DNA from: Trichostrongylus colubriformis | Lineage: Eukaryota > Nematoda > Chromadorea > Rhabditida > Trichostrongylidae | DNA: 64,000 nt | Direction of reading: 5' to 3' | Assembly (NCBI GenBank): GCA_963978905.1 | Contig: OZ022259.1 | Coordinates: 54,206,727 to 54,270,726, forward strand | In this document: positions 35,401-44,400 of the stretch, in pieces | How the letters are laid out: every line of letters begins with the position of its first letter | Position numbering within the stretch: the stretch's first letter is position 1 | Made by a program: the position numbers and the translations under genes | Notes under the pieces: model-generated | Databases searched by the model: none | What the model was told of the DNA's origin: nothing | What the model saw: the letters and a program-made list of their open reading frames with translations, nothing else

Positions 35401-38400
35401 CAGTGACGTGGTGCCCACTTCCGATACTCAGACTATATTTGAAATACTAGAGACTAATGCACATAACCTCTCCACCGCACGAATCCCGCCCACTCGCAAA
35501 TCACGCCCATTGATACATACGGAAGTGGTGAAATACTGGGTGCACATGCGGTAGTAATGTCATGAACAATGAGTTCATTAGTAGCACGCTAAACTTTCGG
35601 ATAAGTCCTCGAAAACTTGTTGAAATATTTGAAAAACAGCCCCAGAACCCCAGAAGGACTAGGGGGGACTCGTCCATTAACACGTATTAGGCGACAGAGA
35701 AGCGCTCACTTCCTTCGCATTTTTTATAAGTTAATCGGTGATTCTCTGTAGTAATGTCGTAATCGGCTACCTCAATTATCAGCTTTACAGCAGATATTGC
35801 CGTTACCGCTGTCGGATTGTTCCAAATAGGATGTCCATTTATCCTTGAAAACCATTGATGGATAAAGTGTCAAAATCGATTTTTACAGGGAATTCATGGT
35901 GAAGCACTCCTGTGCAAATCCTTCTATTTGATTCGAGACACATTCACATGCGGTGAGAAAGCTGTCCAACAACAATGCGATCCCGAAGCTCTGCGGGATC
36001 TGGGAATACTCAAAAGACAGGTACGCCAATTGAAGTGTATGCTTACTGGCCACATCGCGCCCTCACAACTGCACTCATATGGGCGACCTCGGTAACCTAG
36101 CATTTCAGATGAGCGAATTGGGTGAAGAAGAAGGCTGTCCTCGTGAGCAACCGGCCAATTTGGATGCTATCATTGCTAGACCCGTGAAACGACCAACACC
36201 ACCGCCTCGTCCCAGGTAACCATAGATTTTATGGAAATTGCCACTACAAATTTCCATCCGAGGCGAAGAACTTTGGCCTTTTTCCGGCTTTTGACTTTAT
36301 TTTGACTTCACGGCTTTCTCTTGAATTTCTAACGGAATACGACTGAAGGCAAGTGCCAGGCCGAGTATGTGGGTGCAGTAGTGACGGCTTCTCCCGTTGT
36401 CCATTGTTGGGAATGTCCGCCGTCACTCCACCCTCACGTTTAGCTTGCCCACTTCATTTGAAGGCAGTGTTAAGGGTAATTCGAGCCAATTCGGAAGATT
36501 CATCAAATATGTAGGTGGACGTGCTTCGTAGTGCGGAACTGAAGGAAAAATGGAAAGAAATGGTCAAAAACCAGAGAAAACCCTTGCTGCCGCCATTCAT
36601 TCTCAAAAGAGGCGGCTTGGCATTAAAAAGTGGAAGCTGTTGAAGAAGACGGCTCTTGTTCCAGGGGCACTCTTTCTCAGCAGAATTCGCCATATAGTCT
36701 TTTTAGATCCCAAACTCTCATTTGGTTTGCTCATCTCAGGAGTTCTTGTTACCCACATTACCCCTATCACTGTCTTCAAAATAAATTTGAGTGGTGAAAG
36801 AGTGGTTCCATTTTGAAAAAGGCACCAAATAAAGGAGAACAGGGTTGGTCAATGTGAGTCGTTCCTATCGAAAATGAGAGCAGCTTTCGCTTTGCGTCTG
36901 CGATCAAAATTCATGATTGTGACTTCCACGGTATCCATGTTTTCATCTTTGACGGCACGGTAGATTCCTCGTTTTTGTTAGGGCTGCCTTCAAAAAAAAC
37001 ATGGAATTTTGGGCCAGTTTCATAATAATTCAGATCCTTTTCAAGCTGACTCCATTGATTTCAGTCGACCCGCTGTGGCCCCGATGGCTCGCGCGCTGAA
37101 CACCGCCGCTCCTATCGAGACCAGCTCCCATATCCCTGCTGCTGACGAACGGTCATCCAACATAACTGCCGAGACTTCACCATCAATGGCACCTCCAATG
37201 GCTTCACCGTCACCTGCTCATCCACCCGCAGTCTGCACGCCGGAGCAGCAGAAGAAGTGCGTATCAATCGATATCGATTTTTATTTCTTGAGTTTTTTCC
37301 AATCAATAATTGACCAATGACTTTTTCGCAAGTACAAATGTATTTTACTGTTCTACACTTTTTTTTTTGGAAACACGAAAAGGTTAAAGCATTCCATAAT
37401 GGTAATCGGTCTGATCAATACAATCAATTATCGATTGTAGATTCGAAGAGTGTGTACGACCACTCACTGCATTTCAACCACATCCATTGTCAGTTATCAA
37501 AGCACCACGACAAATCGATGAAGCATGCGAGGAATTCACAAAGTTCCAGGTAATCAATATATCAATCGAATATTCACTTCAAAGAGAACTTATTAATGGA
37601 ATTCATATGATGAATGTCTTTAGAAAGATGAACGTCCGAAAAGATCGATAAAAGGATGTTATTGAAAACGTGGTTATCGATCGATGTGTCGATTTTATTT
37701 GTTCTTCTGTTTAGAGCTGCGTTGCTGAAGTCACTTGTCATCCATTATGGGCTAAAGGCATGACAGCAATGTTCTCCTATGCTTGTGGAGAAGGTAGTGA
37801 AGGTTACAAGAAGGTAAGATAGTTATTGATTTTCTCCTCCAAGCCGTTCATACTTTGCGTGCTAGTCACGCTCACGTGTATCCAGGAGCGGTGTGAGCGC
37901 TGATACCAAAACAATTTAAAATTCTCACTTGCAAGCCCATTCGTGCAAACTGTCCCCGATGTACTGGAATCGAATGTATTGTGCCACCCTCGTTCTGCTC
38001 GTATTATCCTGTCTCTGAAGTGTTTTTTATTCTTGACAAGCTCCCAAATAACTGGCAACACGTCCACTTAGAAGCCCCGTTCTAACTTATGGGGTCCAAC
38101 GGTGCCGACTAACGGTTGCGTCATCCGTAGGAGTGGGTCAGCGGCTGATTGCGATTTATGGCACGGTTAGACGGCTACTAGAGCTGAATGGTAATATTTC
38201 CCTAAAGGATTCATTTGCACAATATAGCAGAAATCATCAAACATGTCAGACACCACGCAATTCATCTCCCCCTCCCCCCTCACCCCTCATCCTCATCCCA
38301 GTCATGAAAGTTACAGCTCATTTCGATATACCCCCCTCCCCATCCCCCCTCAGGAAATTGACAGCGCATTTCGATGTATTGCCACTGACATACTACATGA

Positions 38401-41400
38401 CCGTTTTATTTGGACCGTTTTCCCAAACACGCGATTGGGTCGCGTATGTCACCGGCGATATTTGTTGGCGGACCGCGATACTCACAACGGTGTGTATGCC
38501 ATCCAGAGAAGATAAAGTTCAGAATCCTCTTCACCTTATAATTTTTGGATTTCAGGTCCGACAATGCCTTCGAAAGGTCGTAGGTGAGGATACCGTCAAA
38601 GAGTGCGTGATGACATTCTCACGAGGAGCCCCCACTCAAGCCTGCTTATCCGCCAACGCTCTGTTAACCTGTTCTATTGCTCCCATACAGGTAACATCTA
38701 CAATTCTTCAGGTCGTATGTCATCGGAGATGTCCTTTGGCGCGAAAATGTGTTTTCCTGAAGCTCCGAATCAATTCATTCCAGACAGAGTGCGGTGAAGA
38801 AACCTCAGAATGGGTGGTTAAGTACGTCACAAAATTCGCAACTGCAATTGATCCTCGCTGCAAACTGGCCAGTCAGTTGCCAAGTAAGTTTAAGAGTTTA
38901 ATTAATGCACTGTTCCGGAAGGCCTGTTTCTTCATGGGATCCGCCTTTCCAGTCGGCAAAGTGATCGGCGTTGGATGTTCGGCCGAAGAAGAAGCAATAA
39001 TCGAGCATTGCGCCGCTCCACTCAATGACATCGGTAGCCGGCTCGAGGAGCTTTTCCAAGGCGGCTTACAGGCGATGATCAAGAACGTTAACAGTTTGGC
39101 ACCGGTCTTCGCGGGCGGTTGTAACCTTACAGGTACTTCATCCAGTTTTTGACTTTTTAAAAATTTCTTGTCCATGTTGTCCACGGGGCTTGAGGGTATT
39201 TTTCAAATAATTACAAAACATGTTGTCTATCTATCAGGCAGAGATGTTACTTCGTAAAGTGCGCGCTTTGTCAGGAGTGGGCGTGGCTAAAGCCCGTTTA
39301 TTGAACGTCTGTTGGGACAGACTGTAAGGTCACGTATCTCTTGAACGTGACTACATAGATATATGGACAAAAGGGACTAGAAATGAGGAATCAGCACCTA
39401 CCACCCGCTAAAAAATTCTGTTTGTTTTATAGAATGTTATTTATTTGTTATCTTGTTTTATATATTGTTATTTATTTTTTGTAAGCTTATTTCTTGATTC
39501 AGATGAGTTCCGTCAATGTGCATCGTTCTTGTTCACTGGGCGTACGCCATGCGTCGTATCTTCCTGCCTTATCCACGCTGGTGAAGGAATCTGTGGTCAA
39601 CCGGACCCCACGAAAGCTATCGACGATAATCTCAGTTGCGTCTTTGCACAGGTGCTTGCATGATCACATTGACAACAATCTCACGTTACATTACTTCTGA
39701 GGATGCCACCCCCATTTCACCGTCTTGTTGAACGGGATCTGGGATTGCCCACCGGTTTTATGGTCCTGTTGGACGGAATCTGGGATTGCCACACCCATTT
39801 CGCCGTCATTTTGGGCGAGAACATTTACTGTTTCCAATAGGGGACACTGCGAACGAAAAATTCAGGATTAGGAGCGAATTCTCCGGCATATTGTGGAAAA
39901 CTACGCCCAACATAACACTTATCCCGTTTTGATTTTTTTCAGTGCTAAATTGTATGCTATTGCTCGCTAACTCTGCGGGAATCCACGTCCTCTGTGATAA
40001 TTTTCTAGAGGTGTGTGCTATCAGGATAGGAATCTCGCGTAGCCGCATTGTGGTGGGTGTATGTTAATAGCGGTGTGTCATTTGGTTCTATAACGACATG
40101 TCTGAATAAGAAACAGGCTTAAGGGACCAATTAGTATGGCGCCCTTAGCACGCACCGATGGCACCGCTCGTCGAATGCTGTGGCGCGAATTTTTGAGCCT
40201 AATGGCACACATCCCTCTGAAGAAGTATCAATATTTTTTATAGATGCAGTTGTATATCACGATCACACTATGAATGATATGAGTCACAGCCTAGCTGATT
40301 CACCGGGGAGCCATGCCCCTTCGGATTTCTAATGTTACAGAGGGCATCAAAGGCTGCTTCTGATCACGCAATAGTAAAGTACTGAAACATAAAAAAGTTA
40401 AATGCGTCTTCACGCTTCAAATGTAGCTAAGAGCATTCAGTCCAATGGACCAGCCCAGTTTGTTGGTTCACTGGACTTTTTTTCACGGTTCCCATTTTGC
40501 ATCTGAAGGACATAGTGGTCTTTCCCTCAACTCCCACACAGGATCAAGCACGGGTTGAAAAATCCTGAAAAAAAGGGGATTGTAATTTGGGTTTTGAACG
40601 GGAGTGGGCCGTATTTGAAGAACTCCGGTCGAGGAATCTTTCTCTAATTCTATAAAAAAAAGACATGTGTTATGGCGAGGAGTAAGATTTGTAACGCTAC
40701 GAATGACAGAATTTGAATTTCTCGCTGGAGCAGTTCCGACTTTCCATTCCTTTTGCACCGCTTCTGACAGAAACGATCATTCTCTGCCAGATCTGCAGTG
40801 TATAGCTTACTTAGGCCTGAATTTGCATAGCCCCTAAGTTTTGGCCGATCCCTCGGTACCATGATATCTCTGTTTTTCCGCACGCATTGAGTGGATAATC
40901 AATCTGATGGATGATCTACGCCGTCGAAATACCAAGGTCTTGCAGTGGGGTCTTTTAGTGACCGAAAGTCCCAGGCAGTCACGTTGGAATTTCATGACGC
41001 ACTCCTGCTGTATTATCCGTTGAAATTACCTCAGTTAATATAGTTGTTGAATTGCAAAAAATCAAAACATTAGCATGTCCCCATCGGGTGTGTGCAGATC
41101 ATCATCGATCCTCTAGAGATGTTTGGTGGTGGGGTGTGGTTGTTTCAGCAAAGGAATTCCTCCTCTTATCGATCCATTAGGCCGCTCTCCACTTTGCTGC
41201 ATAATCGTGTTTTTGATTGATATCGATAATCATATTTTGCACTTGGTACGTGTAGAAAACAGTACAAAATATGGTTATCGATCGATGACATTTTCGGACA
41301 TCACTTTTAGAGGAATCGTTCACGGAAAATGAATTTTTCTGCCACACATATATTTACGTTGAGTTTCCTAATAAGAGCCGCATGCAAAGTTTCACGCGAA

Positions 41401-44400
41401 AAAGTGAAAGCTCGACTGAGATACAGCTTCCCTAATTCTCGGCCGGGTGGTTGGGGCCTCCGAGTAAAAGCCCCGTCCTGTCGTCCGCCGCGGTTAGGGA
41501 CGGAGATTGGGACTGTCTACGTAACCTTCTGTTCCTACAATGCGTCTCCGACCGCGGCGGACGACAGGGTGGGCACTGGCTCGGAGGGCTCGCCCACCCG
41601 GCCGAGATTTGTTGCGCTGTATCACAGCGGGATTCACATTTTTTGCGTGGAACTTTGCATGCGGTCCACATTAGGCAAATACAACATAAATATATGAGGA
41701 CCAGAAAAACTTTTTTTTCTTTTTTTTTCCTTTAAGCAGCATACTTACAGCACATATAGTTTCGTCAGTAATCAATGAGATCAGTAGATTTGAAGATGGG
41801 GGTAGCATGTTTCGAAAATTCCATGAACGCAACGCTTGACCCTGTTCCCACCCATAATATTGCTCTATTGTGCAGGTTCTGCCACTCCGTTACCTTTGAT
41901 ACGAGTCATTGATATGCATATTCACAGAACCACTTGTGTCACTTGTGTATGTGCATACAGAATCACGCCCTATCAAACATTCGCTGTGTCTGGTCGGACG
42001 AGATTGCACGCTTCAGGTTCAAGAGCCATCATTCGCGAAATGTGTCCGATCTACACTGTCAACAGTCAAGCAATTCACACTGAGCTCTTTCCGGATCATT
42101 CTACCGAAATTTATCGACTGTACTGAACAGATCGTACTTGCCAAATGCGGAGAAACGCCCATTAAGGTACGTTTTCCCACGTGTCCAGATGATGAACACT
42201 AATGAATAAGAAAATATATTTTTAGATACTTCGCGCCATGTCCTCACCTGATATTTGCCCAGTTGGTCCAGCACCAATTGTTCCCGTTGATAAAGCTCAT
42301 GTACCGCAACGTGTGGAGCCTCAGGTACGGTACTAGTAAACCAATCGATCGATTATCGATTGAGTACAGTGCTGATGTTTATAGATTCCCACATGCACTC
42401 CTGAAAAGCAACAAGCATACGATCAGTGTACACGACCATTCTACACGCAATACCGTATGCTACCTATAACACTTATAAATGAGATGGAGAAAATGGATCA
42501 GGTATACTGTGGCGGATACTGTCGTTGTAGTCTGAGAGATTCATTGACCTATTTAAGGTCTGTTCCGATGTGTCGATTATGGACGGCTGTTCGATTGCGA
42601 CGAGGATTTGTGCCTCAGCCGAGCAAATGGCGCTGAAGAAAATGATCGAGCAGCTTTGTGCCAGCCGAGAAGCCTATGACCATTACAAGATTTGCCTGAA
42701 GTCCGTGGCCACCAGCCAAACGGTGAGAGGTTTTTCTGGACAATTCGAAACGATTGTGAGCTGAAATTGTAGAAGAGGAGCAGAAAGTAAAGCCAAAACT
42801 TCAAAAATGAAGCGGATAAGGGGGGGGGGGGGTACAATTCCTTACTTTCAACTCGAAAACTGAAAGTATGCCTGAAGCATAGATGATCCTTCCGTTACCG
42901 ATGGGGGTGGGGCGGAGCTCAGAATAAAGATCATGAGCTGGCCAGCACTTTCTGTTTTGATAGCCACTCCTGGGGTCTAGAGAAAGTGATAACTGAGAAG
43001 ATATGTTCTTTGAAAAAAAAGCATTCCACTTCAGAAGAGCTGGCAAAACTCGCATCGAAAAAGCGCGACTTGGGGTCTTATCACGATTCGGCAGCACAGC
43101 GTGTCGTGCTGCCGCTCATCCGCCGGCAGAGTTGCCGGCAATGGCGGGACCACGTCCACGGCAGGCTGACTTAGCCCCTCGTCCGTCTGCGATCCACCAC
43201 CGGCTAGAGACGCAGAGGGGCGCGAAAGAAAACGGGGTTTTCGACTTTCTATTTCTCGGGTTTTCAACGTTTTGCATATTTTGCAGTCAAAGTTTGGGCA
43301 ATTATGTTACAAGCTTTCTTTGGTAGTAGTATAACAGTTTTGGCCAGTTAGCTAAAGTGTATTCTAATTTCTTCAGGGAGCTTCGTGTATGTCCGAATTC
43401 ATGACATCAACGCCTGGTAGCCGATGCTCAGCCATTCAGAACGCCGGTACATGCATGGCTAAGCAGGTTTGTTTCCACTGCTTAGAAATTTTCAAATTCA
43501 CAGAAATAGGGGTTCTGGAGGGCATTCGGACCTTGCGACATGTTACTCCTACTCACAAGTAACGCCTGTCGAACAAGAACTACTGATCATCTATACATAT
43601 CATTGACAATTTTTTAAATAAAGTATCGATTATGAGTCTCCCCGTTGCCAGAATAAGTGCCAATTTCCAAACTGAGACCCCGATGTCCTAAGGGATTTCA
43701 GAAATCATTTGAATGCTCATCAACTTTACTTCCAGGTCCGCGATACTTGTGGAGATGATGCACTGACGTACTCTTTTGCTGCCATGAATGACTATGCCCG
43801 ACTGATGGATAACCGATGCAGGGTAAGCCAGTTATTCATTGTTTGGAGTTCGCGGCTCAGACGATCGCGCGATTCACGCAATTCACCTGATCGATATCTA
43901 TACTTGCCGCCTAAATCGCGCGAGTCGCGCAAATTACTTGATCGATATGTATCTTTCCTGTTCCGCCTAAATCGCGAACTCTGAACAGTACCTTAGTATT
44001 TATTGGCATGATCAAAGAAATCCAATCGATTGCAGGTCGACAAGCCCACGGTATCGATCGCCACGGGCTGTTCTGAACAAGACATGGTCGCGTATCTCGC
44101 CTGTGAAAGTTCAATTGATCCGTTCAGTTTCCGACCGATCTCAATCATTGGGTGAGTAGCTGTCCCATAAGCCTGTCCAATGAATGGTTCCTTATAAGAG
44201 ACATCACACATTTTCAGTGACGGCTCCAAATGGGATGATATGTGTGCGGCTTTCTCCACATCATATAAGCCTTGTGTTGAGAAGATGTCCTGTAGATTCG
44301 AGCCAGTCTCGTCTGCCAATCTAATGCTATTCGATGGCATTTGCAACAGGTAAACTTGACAGAATCCCCTGTTTATGTGGATTTCTGGGGTGTGTACACT

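Noticed and set aside
38133..39152. A single 339-codon gene on the plus strand
   Set aside because: The frame spans three spliced exons of the large gene with good GT/AG sites. Its first third is low-complexity intron sequence.
39942..40010. Extra exon after a strong TTTTTTTCAG (frame [17 protein letters not shown])
   Set aside because: It needs phase 1 on entry and leaves phase 0, which fits neither exon 24 nor exon 25. Those two already join in phase without it.
41876..42016. Earlier start of exon 25 at the acceptor ending 41875
   Set aside because: In the required phase it reaches a TGA after seven codons. The CTTCAG at 42011-42016 restores phase 0 cleanly.
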